A DNA stretch of 64,000 bases from positions 1,161,517-1,225,516 of the forward strand of contig CAXAMN010000003.1 of the NCBI GenBank assembly GCA_963970005.1, written 5' to 3'. Below the pieces are notes generated by a model, which did no database searches, was not told the origin of the DNA, and saw only the letters and a list, made by a program, of their open reading frames with translations. The stretch is from Durusdinium trenchii. Taxonomy: Eukaryota; Sar; Dinophyceae; Suessiales; Symbiodiniaceae. Made by a program: the position numbers and the translations under genes. Of this stretch, positions 48,522 through 59,500 are shown piece after piece (the first letter of the stretch is position 1; every line of letters begins with the position of its first letter).

Positions 48522-48970
48522 AAGACTGATGTATCAGATTTTGGCTTCGGAGTACCTGCGTGCAAGACAGTGCCAAAATGGTGTTAACGCAGGAACAACA
48601 CATATGATGGGAGAGGTGGCTTGTTGGGGTTGGAGCTGCATGGCTGGCTGCACAGACCCATGAAACCACAAGTGCTTTGAGCACGTTTCTTGTTGCTGAT
48701 GTTAGCCTTAGCCTTACAGGCCTGTAAGGCCTTACACGTATTTTCTTGTTGTTCTTGCTAGCTTCACTATGCTTCACTGCTAGCCACTTGAGGTGATAAT
48801 TATGGACATCTTAATGTTCATCATTGCTGTGGCCTTCACCCTTGAGATGCTCGGGCTATTGATGGTCGATGAGCTCTACCGCTATTCCTTTTTCTTCGCG
48901 TCATGAGCTCAGCCGAACGAATTGCGCACCGTACGGTGCGTGGCTTTCCAACGATTTCGCGCGTGCCAGC

Positions 48971-49264
48971 TCATAGAGTCTTGACAATGAAGCTGGACAC
49001 CATAGAAGCCAACGCGTTCTGAGAGTAAGAGCATTTACTGCGCAGGATGGATTTATTGGGAACTCTGTCCATGGCCTTTGAGATTTCATTCTTGCTGGGC
49101 CAGCTGGTGAATTCCAATACTGTCGCTCGGTGGATCAGCATGTCCAACACATCGGCAAAGCTGAAAACTCCTCGCGGTCGAGCACACCGACCCAGCGACA
49201 CCTGCCCGAAACCTGCCTGCCCCGTCGACACCAAATCGAGAACAGCATTGAGGCAATTACACAT
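48971..49264 (-). CDS. Minus-strand exon candidate, unknown
   Basis: Encodes NAVLDLVSTGQAGFGQVSLG, FSFADVLDMLIHRATVLEFT and SWPSKNEISKAMDRVPNKS, reaching a stop at the low-coordinate end. Composition is better than the plus-strand alternative, but it is the only minus-strand candidate in this half of the window, so I stay cautious. Confidence 0.3.
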   Translation of the reverse strand: MCNCLNAVLDLVSTGQAGFGQVSLGRCARPRGVFSFADVLDMLIHRATVLEFTSWPSKNEISKAMDRVPNKSILRSKCSYSQNALASMVSSFIVKTL

Positions 49265-49265
49265 C

Positions 49266-49330
49266 GTCTATATATATATATATATCATAACTTATATATT
49301 TATATATACATATATATTTATATATAAACT
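49266..49330. repeat. (TA)n microsatellite
   Basis: Several TA runs (tatatatatatatcataac and tatatatttatatata). Confidence 0.9.
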
Positions 49331-49491
49331 TCACATGCACCGTAAATGCCCTGTACATTCTATTACATCATGCAACCCTCCATTAAAAAGAAGCTCTACA
49401 ATCCAATTGAGGATTATTTTTAATTTCTCAAGAGCCCACCGGATCAGCACACCTTGTGCAGATCATGCGTCCACTGTCGCAGATTCTGCAG

Positions 49492-49654
49492 ACCCAAGGT
49501 GGTGCTGCGTACCGCCCGCACAGCCAAGCTGGGGGCGCGCATTGGGCGGTTGATTAAGCTGGTGAAATGCGTGAGCCTCTTCGGCCGCAGAGGTGGTAGA
49601 GAGTTGAGCCAAGCGCGAGAGGTGGCGAGCTCCATTGGGTTGGAGAAACCTCCG
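49492..49654 (+). CDS. Exon with S4-like basic segment
   Basis: Acceptor cagattctgcag and donor cctccg|gtgagt give an exon encoding VVLRTARTAKLGARIGRLIK, LVKCVSLFGRRGGRELSQAR and EVASSIGLEKPP. Arg or Lys at about every third to fourth position between small or hydrophobic residues resembles a voltage-sensor S4 or a basic amphipathic helix, a pattern common in dinoflagellate membrane proteins that end in cyclase or phosphodiesterase domains. It lies 6.7 kb upstream of the phosphodiesterase exons on the same strand; one gene is possible. Confidence 0.55.
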
Positions 49655-50059
49655 GTGAGTGTGGGGACAGGAAAGAATCTGGAGTTGAGATGTTGGAAGT
49701 CAGGGTGTGAATGAGATGTTGGCAAAGTTTCAAAGCCATGCCGAGTCGCCGAACTTTTTTTTTGCGGTGCCGATGTTGTGCCTATCGGAATTCACTGCAG
49801 CATCACAGCTTCAGTGTTGCTGATACACAAGAAGGTTCGAAATCATCCAAAAAACTTCAAGGACCAAGTAGTGGTTGACGCCAGGATCCCTACCCCTTTA
49901 TGATGGTTCTAGGAGGGGGGGACTTGTCAGGAAAGGGTAGATAAACAAAATATCCACCAGGAGGAAGGTCCTGGTATACATATGCCAGGTGATGGGTGTG
50001 GGTCAGAACTTGGCACCAACCAACGTTCACATGCCCTTTTTTCAGCTGAGACAAGTTAG

Positions 50060-50310
50060 GTCGTTCCTTGACATTTGATCGTTCTGCCGGGTCAGGTATG
50101 TTCTACAGATCGTCTGGCAAGAAGAGTAGCCAAGTGGAAGCCAAAGTGCTTGCAAGCAACTGGGCCTTGACATCGCTCCTACCAACCAGCAGAGAAACAA
50201 GCCTTGGAACAGCATGTTTTGGCAAAGTCACACAAACATTAGCATGCCTCGCCTCAACTGTGTTTCTGTACTGTAATCGGGTTCCATTTGAGCAAGTTTG
50301 TAAATAACTA
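50060..50310 (+). CDS. Exon candidate, unknown
   Basis: Frame encodes SGKKSSQVEAKVLASNWALT and SLGTACFGKVTQTLACLAST, then a stop at about 50305. May follow the S4-like exon. Weak evidence. Confidence 0.25.
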
Positions 50311-51059
50311 TATATAACTATAACTTGAGTTGAGAATCTGAGAAATCATTGCAATGGGGCTGATGCCGCCCTGATCAAGAAATGAGCGGAGATAAGTGCG
50401 ACACATTCGCCTGTTGCCCACTGATTAACTTGCTCGCGGAATCTCGCGCTTTCCGTTGCCTTGCACATTCTATTTTGAAGCACTTAACAAACCTGGACAC
50501 GTTTGACATCTACATGACATACAATCAGTGTGGTCCACATGTTCTGACTGAGGCAAGCTGGTCGTTCTTCTTTCCACACGTGTTTCGGTCATCGTGATCC
50601 TGATGGTCATGGCACCTCAGTCAAAGATTCTTATTTCGTTGCCATTTTTGGCGCCTCCAGTCCAGGCCCATTTTCCAAAAAACGCGCGTTAGCAAGGGGT
50701 AAGATACAAGGCTGATCTGATCTGGCCAGAGCCACCAGATGTTCTTGTGGGCATTGAGTGCGTGAGGCCCTTGTTGGTGATTCTGTGAACTTGTCCAAGC
50801 ATGTTATGCCTGCATGCGGTGCAGAAACATGCAGCGTCTCAGGTGGTGCCTTTGTCAACCCTTCCGCTGCATCCAACTGAAGACCTGTCCCTCAGCCTTT
50901 GGCCGAATAAGCTGGAAGAGAGCTATTTTCAAGATCAGAGACTTGTCAAAGCAAAATGAGTTGTGCTGAACCTGGAAGAGGCAAAACTTGGAGTCAACAT
51001 GATCCAACAGCACCAATATAGATCCCCCCGATGCAATATCTACATTGAGCAACTACTCC

Positions 51060-51110
51060 GTGCTTGCTTGAGGGCTTTCGGATTGTTTTTTTTTTGGGGG
51101 GGGGGTCTTG
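51060..51110. repeat. Poly-T/poly-G patch
   Basis: ttttttttt followed by gggggggggg, resembling the patch at 26370-26430. Confidence 0.8.
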
Positions 51111-52599
51111 GTCCAGATTTAGCCTGACATGCGGGATTGGATGCCTTTGCTGAGCACAGTGGGAGATAATGGGAGCTTACGTAGATAGGGCACTTTGGGG
51201 GTTGTTTGCATGCTTTTTCCCCCATGGATGGCTTTGGAAGGACCAACCAGACCACCAATGCCTTGGAGCAGTCCATCGATCAGATGGTCCAGCGCCTTGG
51301 GGCGCACAGTCCGGTTCAAAGCTGTGGATGAAGAACTCCTCGACTGATCCGTGAAAAAAGCTGTGGAGCTTCAAAGCTGTTTTGGCTCATGTGATTCTGA
51401 AGAAATCCTCGACTTTTTGGATCCGTGTTGAGATTGTCCCTTACTCAGGAGTTACAGGGTAATTTCAAAGATGATACTTTTGGATGATGTTCAACAAAAA
51501 ATCTGATGTTGTGGCTGATCCTGGATGGCACATCGGAGCAATCTATATATAATCTATGACGCGCTCAGGTTCTACCAGCGTATCAACTATCACCCTTACT
51601 TGGTTCGTGGATTTGGCGCTTCTCAGAGCCTGGCAAACTCGCCACTGCGAGCCAGAAATACCCTAGAAGCTTGGTGGGGTGGTGGACTGCACCGAGATCA
51701 GGGTGGGCGCGTGTCATGTTCATGTGTTACCCATGATGTGGTCGATACTGTCTCTGTGCGAGAATTCGGAGAGAAGCCATGGCCATGTGTTTTGTCAATG
51801 TGATGTGAAGGTGGTGCATAAACTGATATATACTATTTACATGTCATCCTGAATTATTTGCACAAGTATGATGCACTGGACGTAGACATGTTGAATGCAT
51901 TGCCAGATGAAATGTGCACTCCCATTGTAGTGCCAAATGATGTTTTTCCTACATTGATACGGGAAAAGATCCAACCGAATGGCGAAAGAGGTGTATCCGT
52001 ACTTTGTGGAAGGCACAGAACTCTCATTCAACGCAATGATTGTTGATTGTAGCCACTCATTCCGCAAGATTCAGACTCGGAGACGAATGTGATGTGTGTA
52101 AATACCCAACGGCGAAACGTTTGAGTGCTGGGAATCTTTCATCTTGCTCGGCAAGGCAGCTAGCTGCACACAGGAACTGCTTGGTCAGCTGTTGGTCAGC
52201 TGTTTTTCTAAGGAAGTGACTTTGGAGAACTGCCTGGTTCAAAGGGCGACTGGGCCAAACTGGCCGAGACGGAGGATTTGAAGCAAGGGCCCTTCCACCC
52301 CTTCCATCGTTCTCAGTGCACCTAGTCATCTCATGAAGCGAGGTTTGTATCAGTGAAGGGGGGCATGCCAACGTCTCAACTGACTGTGACAGGGATGCAA
52401 AGGATAAGTGGCACCCTAGAGTCTTCATCAGCATATGACCAAGTTCGTCAAGCTGAGTTGGACAGCACTGGCCAAGTAGATCCAGATCCAAGATCATTCA
52501 GTCGCCATCGAAAACCAGATGGTGTTAACATAGTTGCTGTTGTTTGATGCCACCAGATGGTTCCATGATCCGCTATGGTTTCCAAGATTGGTCCAAGAT

Positions 52600-52700
52600 C
52601 CTTTGCACTTCCAACCTCGCGGTTCCGCTGGACGAGGTTTGCAATGCAGCGGTGCTGTTTGACTTCACCAGTCCAGCACAACTGGACGCGCTAGCTACTT
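52600..52700 (+). CDS. Exon candidate (DEVCNAAVLFDFTSPAQ)
   Basis: Encodes NLAVPLDEVCNAAVLFDFTS and PAQLDALATWQVFF. Plausible extracellular or linker segment in a membrane protein; unassigned. Confidence 0.3.
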
Positions 52701-52859
52701 GGCAGGTGTTCTTTGACCCGGGAGGTGTGGGAAAGCTCAATTGTTGGCCGGGAGGTGTGCCCGTTGCATACGTACTTTGGCACCAGTAGTTGTGTGCCCA
52801 CCAGTAGTTTTCCGCCCATTTTTTTCGAACACATGGTGTGGATGGGGACGCATGGGCCG

Positions 52860-53000
52860 CAACCAGGGCCAAAGGGCCCAGAGCGCTCACCAAGGGCCCC
52901 GAGCTCAGGTCGAAGTTGTGACCATCGCCTTCATCATTGGCTTGATGGCGGCTTGGATCGGAAACCAGGGAAGGAGGGTGGCTGGATCCAAAGGAATCTC
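52860..53000 (+). CDS. Exon candidate with a membrane segment
   Basis: Encodes RAQVEVVTIAFIIGLMAAWI and GNQGRRVAGS. One clear hydrophobic helix (VVTIAFIIGLMAAWIG) flanked by basic residues. In dinoflagellate cyclase/phosphodiesterase-type membrane proteins a final membrane helix precedes the cytoplasmic linker; this could be it. Confidence 0.35.
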
Positions 53001-53719
53001 TATTGGGAGCTCATTCCCTTATTCCCTACTAAGCACGAGTCTGCAGTATTTCCTAGCCACCCAGAACTGCAGGATGCATGTGAACCCGCAGCGCACTGCA
53101 TAGGTTGTCAAGCAGGTGTAGTTGAGTCCAAATCGTCCAAGACGAACCGCAAGCGGAACTGGTACGTTTGGCATCCAGGCCTGTTTACTTGCTGGTTGGC
53201 TTTGAACCGCAAGTCGCCTGAGGCTTTGACCAGCTGTGATTTGCAACAAGTTGTTGATGCAAATCTGGTGAAGCCTTTGGAGGTGACTGCCGAGGGAAGG
53301 AGCCAGAGAAGGTATCGGAATCGTGAAGGATTGTGAAGGTGTTTCCAGGTTAGAGAAGTACGCCACACAAAGCGGCAGATGCTGTGGATATTGAATTATT
53401 GGCAAGAAGCCTTTTTTTTGGTGTATTCGTGGGTGGAACCTGCCTTCACTGGATTCAACCCAGTCCAACAGGCGATGTTTAGCCGCTGTCCGTCGGCAGG
53501 GGATGCTCCAACACGTGCGGGAGAACGCCGCCCATATTTTCGAACGCTTTTCGAAGCAGACCCAGGCGCGGGGAACTGGTCGATCTGGTCGCACAGACCA
53601 GCAAAATGCTTGGTTTGTGGATCAATGGTATTGCATGATGGGCAGCAGCATGCGCTGAGAGGGATTTTGGAGCTTCGCAATGACCATTGGACCGCACTGG
53701 TTGCTGCTTCCACCCACCG

Positions 53720-53890
53720 CCCATCTCACCGACCTCTCTTCTCCATCCCGCAAGGCGGCGGACCTGGATTCAGAGGAGAACGAGGACACTGGCGCCTCCG
53801 AGATCGAGCTCATCCAGGTCGGACCTAACGGACCAGAAATCGCTTCTCTTCTTCCATGGGGGAAGAAGCCGAATGGCTGGTGTGTCCCAG
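53720..53890 (+). CDS. Acidic linker-like exon candidate
   Basis: Encodes SPSRKAADLDSEENEDTGAS followed by EIELIQVGPNGPEIASLLPW and GKKPNGWC. Acidic Ser/Glu linker then a hydrophobic strand. A competing frame is Pro/Arg-rich. May connect the membrane part to the phosphodiesterase. Confidence 0.3.
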
Positions 53891-55708
53891 GATGAATTGG
53901 ATAATATATATATATATTTATTACTGTACCTGTTTACTAAACTTTACTAAACGGCGAAGTACAATTGGGCATCCCATACATGATATAATTAGCTTACAAT
54001 CTGAACTGGGTTATGAAGTTATGCCAGAAGAACCTGCACCTCCTGCATGCCGCACGCCTCTATACATGTGGGGTTCGGCCACCTCACTTGTTTGATTAGT
54101 TTCAATCAGTTTTGTCCAAGCCACGCACTGCCAGCTGATTTTGAAGAAGTTGGCGCGCCTGGCAACCTTGGCGGAAGTCTCTACGCACGCAGTGACTCAA
54201 AATGAGTTAGAGAACCTTGGCTTGGATCAGAGTCCAGCTGTGCGCTTGAGACCACAGAGACATCGCGTAGGATAGACTACCTATATATAGGCGTCCGGAT
54301 CAAAAGCCGTGAGTTCACCCCTTCTACCTCTTCAGCAAAGAGGTCTCAGTTTGGATCATATCATTACAGTAAACCCCGTGTGCTGCACAGTCCACACATC
54401 CCGAGAACAACGAGATGGTCTCAACCTCCAATCCATTTGCGATGGGTCTTGTGTCCAAAGTTGGCATGCATCAGTGATTGGTGGCTGGTGCGTCGGGTGG
54501 TCTGACCGTCGTGCCCGGAACATGCTGCCAATTTTCGCTGTGAGGAACATGAACGCAGAGAGAAAAGCGGTTGCTGGCCTGCATTTTTACACATTGGTTT
54601 CTAGCTGGCCGGAAGTCAGCACCTTGATAGTGCTCAATACGTAAGTTCAACACCACTCTTGGCCAAGCACCACATCAACTTTCATCCTGTTTCATCCTTC
54701 AGAAACCGCGCTCCCAACTAAGTTCTTGTCATCCCACTAGGGGCTGCTCATCCCGCGTCTTAGTCGCAGTCCTCTTAGAGGCGTCTTCGAACCTTGGAAT
54801 CCTCCAAGGTTTTGCTCGACATGCTGAACGTGCAGGTCCTTCCAGCACCAATGTTGGGCTTTCCGTCTGCCAAACGACCCACGCAACTGGACTTCGAGGT
54901 CAGCTGGACTCAAAGCTCCTCAGCTGAGGGTGACGGAGGGTGTTCTAGCAGAAGTCTGTGGTGAGGGACAGCACCTGTGCCACTGTCAATCCTTTCATCA
55001 AACAGCACCCGGCACCACCAGATCTCCCAGAGCTCCTTGAATGCTCTCAGATTTGGCTTGAACTCTTTGGAATTGGATGGATGAATATGGATTTATATGT
55101 GTGATATTTATATGTGTGTGTGATCTCTGATCCCAGCAGCTTTGTGAACCACTGGAGTTCTGCTTTGACATGGCCCGAAGGCCCGAAAGAGCCGAGGTTG
55201 GGATTTGAACTTTCTGGACACTTCGCCCGAGGAGAGCCATGGATCAACAGAGAAGGGAGAAGAAAGAAGCACAAGAAGCACCAGCTGGTGGTTGGTGAAC
55301 GTGTTTTTTTTGGTTTGGCCGGCGACAGTAAGACTTGGAGAGACTTGGAGTCTGAAGCTCATAATGATTTACTCAGAGACCCTTCACGAACCGATGGGGA
55401 ACGGAGCAAGAAGCAAGCATAGCTGGGAGACTTGAATAATTTGCTGCCCACGGTGCTAGCCACTTGCTGCTCCCAGCCCTGCCGCGCCTCAATCGTCGTC
55501 CAGAGAAACGCATCAATTTGGACCCCATAATGTGGAATCTTGATGAATAACTCCCTTACTTGGATTCCAAGACCTTCTTAGCATGGGAGGGTTTATCGAT
55601 CAAAATTGTACATTACATGTGGACAATTGTCGAGGGCTCAGATTCGCCTAGTGATCCTGTCCAAGCTATCAGAAGCTGACCCACATTCAGATCTTTTTGA
55701 ACGCCCAG

Positions 55709-55878
55709 GATGCACAAGTACGTCCATTACATGTTCTTTAGCTCCCAATTCGGAGTCGCTTATCACTACGTCACAGAGGAGATCTTTTCCCAGTTTGTTC
55801 ACAATGTGGAAGGGAACTACAAGGACTGTGTGGCTGTCATGGATTCCTGCTTCCCCTCGCTTGGATGTTTGCAGATCA
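55709..55878 (+). CDS. Exon candidate (HYMFFSSQFGVAYHYV)
   Basis: After acceptor acgcccag it encodes MHKYVHYMFFSSQFGVAYHY, VTEEIFSQFVHNVEGNYKDC and VAVMDSCFPSLGCLQIK. Aromatic-rich, clearly protein-like. Family not recognised. It sits 470 bp before the first phosphodiesterase exon. Confidence 0.45.
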
Positions 55879-56350
55879 AGTTTGTAAGTTTACACGAAGT
55901 GATACTAGGCGTGCACTAAGTGTCACTTCTAAGTCCCCTCTTAGGCCTCTTAGAGATGAAGGCATTCTTATTTTCTGACATATGCATACATATGCACCAC
56001 ATGGACGGGCAGCATGTTGTTCATCCTTCCACTTCGGAGGGCGCTACCGCTGCTCCCGGCCGTACGGTCTCGGCCGGGAACGGGTGTTTTTGTGAGGTGT
56101 GAAAACGCACAGCCGCCACAGGACGACATATTACTCCATAAAAGGCATTATATATATAATCAAGTTCATGTACATTAATAATGACATTGGGACAAGTTCT
56201 TGATGGAGTCACATGGGGTAACATGTCACCATGTTTGTACAGACTCTTGAGCTACATAAACCCCCCATGTGAAGAGGGTTTCCAAAAAGAAACACGGGGG
56301 AGTTGATCAATGAAGATTCTACATGACTTTGCTGTCATAAGACCTGTCAG

Positions 56351-56512
56351 GACGTTCCTTACCACCGCTTTCACCATGGAGTGGATGTTTTGTTCACGGT
56401 CTTCCGCTTGCTTCAGCTCAGCCATGCTGGGAAATGGACGGGTGAGATCGAGCAATATGCCCTGCTGGTGGCCTCGCTCTGCCACGATTTGGGCCACTTT
56501 GGGATCCTCGGA
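56351..56512 (+). CDS. PDE exon: YHRFHHGVDV and CHDLGHFG
   Basis: Acceptor agacctgtcag and donor ctcgga|gtgagt. Encodes DVPYHRFHHGVDVLFTVFRL, LQLSHAGKWTGEIEQYALLV and ASLCHDLGHFGILG. It contains the first His pair and the HDxxH of the binuclear metal site. An open minus-strand frame over the same bases is a shadow. Confidence 0.92.
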
Positions 56513-59500
56513 GTGAGTGAATGATCGGAGTCCATTGGGCCGGCACCTGGCATCGATCTTGGGGATGTCTTTCCACAGATGGGGATCAACCACCAACCTT
56601 GGGGTCTGTGCCATCGAGCCTCTCAATCCACTGTAGAGAGTGAAGTGATGAGGTCTGGGATCCAGATCGGGACCCTCCGACCCTCGGGGTGCCCTGTCTG
56701 GCTATAGGTAGTGTGGGGTAGTCCAGCCAGGACACCCCGAGGGTCGGAGGGTCCAGGTCGGCGGGAGTTGATCGATCGAGTCGCTGGAGTGGACGTGCGA
56801 AGTCAAATGAATATGGCCGAAGGACAACGGTGGGGGCTGACGTATGGAGAGATGGGTTTTTACTTGCGAGCCTGGAGTGGTGTGGGTGCAGAGGGCCTAA
56901 GCTGGGGCTTATGGGCTTGTGGGCTTGTTGGCTTGTTCACCATCGTGCGGCTCAGGAAAACCAACCAGTTCCTGGTGGAGATCAAGCACGCTTGCCGGCC
57001 GAAGTGTAGGTGCTGCTTGGGGTCTTGTGCAGATCAGATCCTCCACATTCTCCAGGTTGTAGTGCCCACATTTGCCCACCTCAAACACGCTGCAAAATAT
57101 GAACAGCGCTGCAGTTTTTGGCGTTTCTCCGGCCCATCTGCTTTTGTTGCCAGTACAACTCCGCAGTTCAGCCTGTATGTTGCACATGGTTGTTTTGTCT
57201 TGCACCATCTGGGGATCCAACTACTCAGCAGCTACTCAGGAACTGGCTCTTCGCTACAACGACAAGTCGCCCCTGGAGAATCTGGGCTAGACCGTTGACG
57301 CAGTCGACGGTCTCCATGAGATTGGCAGGTCCGTGCAGTAATATATACTCATGGAAGTGGATGGCACCATCTGTCAATCTACAGATTGGCAGGTCTCCTA
57401 GAACTAACATGAAAGTGGATGGCACCATTTGTTTGTCGTGGATTTCATGGTCTTCCTGTCGGTCGGGGTCATTCTCCACGTAACCATGTTAGGGACCCAG
57501 GGAGTGTCCATTCGCAGAATTCACGCGTCCAAGCCAAACTGCCCGTTGCGGCCGTGTGGGACGTGCTTCTTCGACGACCTGGCGGACCTGGCATCTCAGG
57601 AACATGCACTGCGCCATGCTCTTCCAACTCTGTCAGCATGCGGGCCAGGACGTGTCCACCGGCTAAAAGGTCATCTGCATCGGTTGTATCATGTTGTAGC
57701 CTGTTGCAGCGTGTCCAGTTTTTGCACACCAAATGAAAGAATTGGTAAATCACCTGTTTATAGATGTGTGATTCCAGCTTGTTTCTTTTCTGTCGTGCGC
57801 TTCCCCTATAGCCTATAGCCAGAAGAAGCCTTGCTTTCACTTGTTGGATCTGAACGCTGCAGGGTCGAGCCGTGCTCCCGAGCCTGGTCGAGCCACCGAG
57901 CTTAGGTTTGCCGATGCCACCGAGGAGCAGCAGAAGGAAGCCCGCAGCTAGCTCAGCTAGGTCATTTGTGCAAGTCTTGAACTCACAACGAGGCAGTGAG
58001 GCCTACTATAACCCACATAAAACATCACAGTGTTTGCACACGGTCATAACGACATGTCTAGCGACATGTCTACGACATGCACACATACAACGGCAAAGAA
58101 ACGGCCTGGAGCCATGGCTCCACGACATAGAGCGGTCATGTAGCCATGGAGCCGCAGGGACACCTGGTGCCTCCCGAGGCAAGATCGCCATTTCCGTCAT
58201 TCTGCACACTGACAACGTCCACCACTTTGACATGGTGAAGGAGCGCCAATTGAACAGCGAACCTCAACACCAGCCACAGATTCTAGCCAACTGTCAGAAG
58301 TTTTTGCTGGCTAGATAGTGCTTATATGTGCAGCCTGTCTCCAATATCTAGCACGAAGGCAGCCTCTGAACGTCTCAAGCGAAACACGCCTGGAGGATGT
58401 TAGTGCTGTTTATGAGATGGACAGTGAGATTTGCGACGCACAAGCTGCAGCTCCAGAGGCCTCGTTTCTGGCTTTGCGAGATGGATGCGTTCACTGTTCC
58501 AGCATTGCTGGGTTCTTGCGTTCTCAGAACCAAAAGCCTTTTGGTCCAGGGTTGAGCAAGAAGTCCTGGAGGGATCTGGAGGGTGATGTGGCATTCTTTT
58601 GATTTCTTTTGTATTGTGAGGTGGGAGGACACCAGTCCTCAGTCCTCACAATAGGAAGTATCACACAATAGGACACCCACCATTGTGATACATCCTATTT
58701 GTGTGGTTACATGTTCCTTGTGTGTAGTACTTGCTATTGACGGGCACATCCAACGCTGTGCGTTCGCGCGCACGTCCAACGTCGGGAGAGAGATCCAACC
58801 GAACCTTCCGGATGAGTCGAACACGGGGTGGTCTCCCATGGTCTCCCTGCTTTGGCTTCTGCAGCTCTGCATATGGTTTCGCTAAGTGGTTCATCCAAAG
58901 CCTGAAGGCTTCAGCATTGATGGCCATGGCCGATTTGCACATGTTCCGCCACCGAGCCCGCATATGTGAGCCCGCAGCGAAGGTCATCACGCAGGCTTAC
59001 AGGGAAAAGGTGCTGCTGGGAAAAAAACAAGATGCTCCTCAGACTGCAAGCAGCACTATAGCCTATAGCGGTTTCAATCAATGTTGCAAATCCATTGTGG
59101 CTTCTCAAGACACAATACATTCAGGGTGGTGGACAGCTGGACAGTTGAATGCCATGTGCTCATCATGTTTGGATTTTTTTTGATGCTACACCATGGGGGC
59201 AGGGTTGAGTCTAAGATGAGCTCGAAGACAAGCAAACACATCCATGAAACAATGAAGCATGACTGCAGCGTCATTTCCGCTGCAAGGATGTGGCTGCAGC
59301 TCTTCTTGCACTTTGCCGACGTTTCGAATCCTTTGCCGCTTGCTTGCGCGTTGCCACCAGAAAGACTTTGTTCACGGTCCGATCGTTTTTTGGGGGGGAG
59401 TCAGGCCTGCCACTGTCGACACCTGTGCTAAGCTGCAGCATGTCCATCGGTGTCCCCGAAAAAAAGGCAGAGTGACCCACCTCGAGCCCGACCAGTCCAC

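Noticed and set aside
52057..53594. Long open frames on the minus strand at 52.0-53.6 kb
   Set aside because: No motif, poor composition, and better plus-strand candidates in the same place.
56252..56626. Minus-strand open frame over the first PDE exon
   Set aside because: The plus strand encodes unmistakable PDE motifs with splice sites; the minus frame is a shadow.
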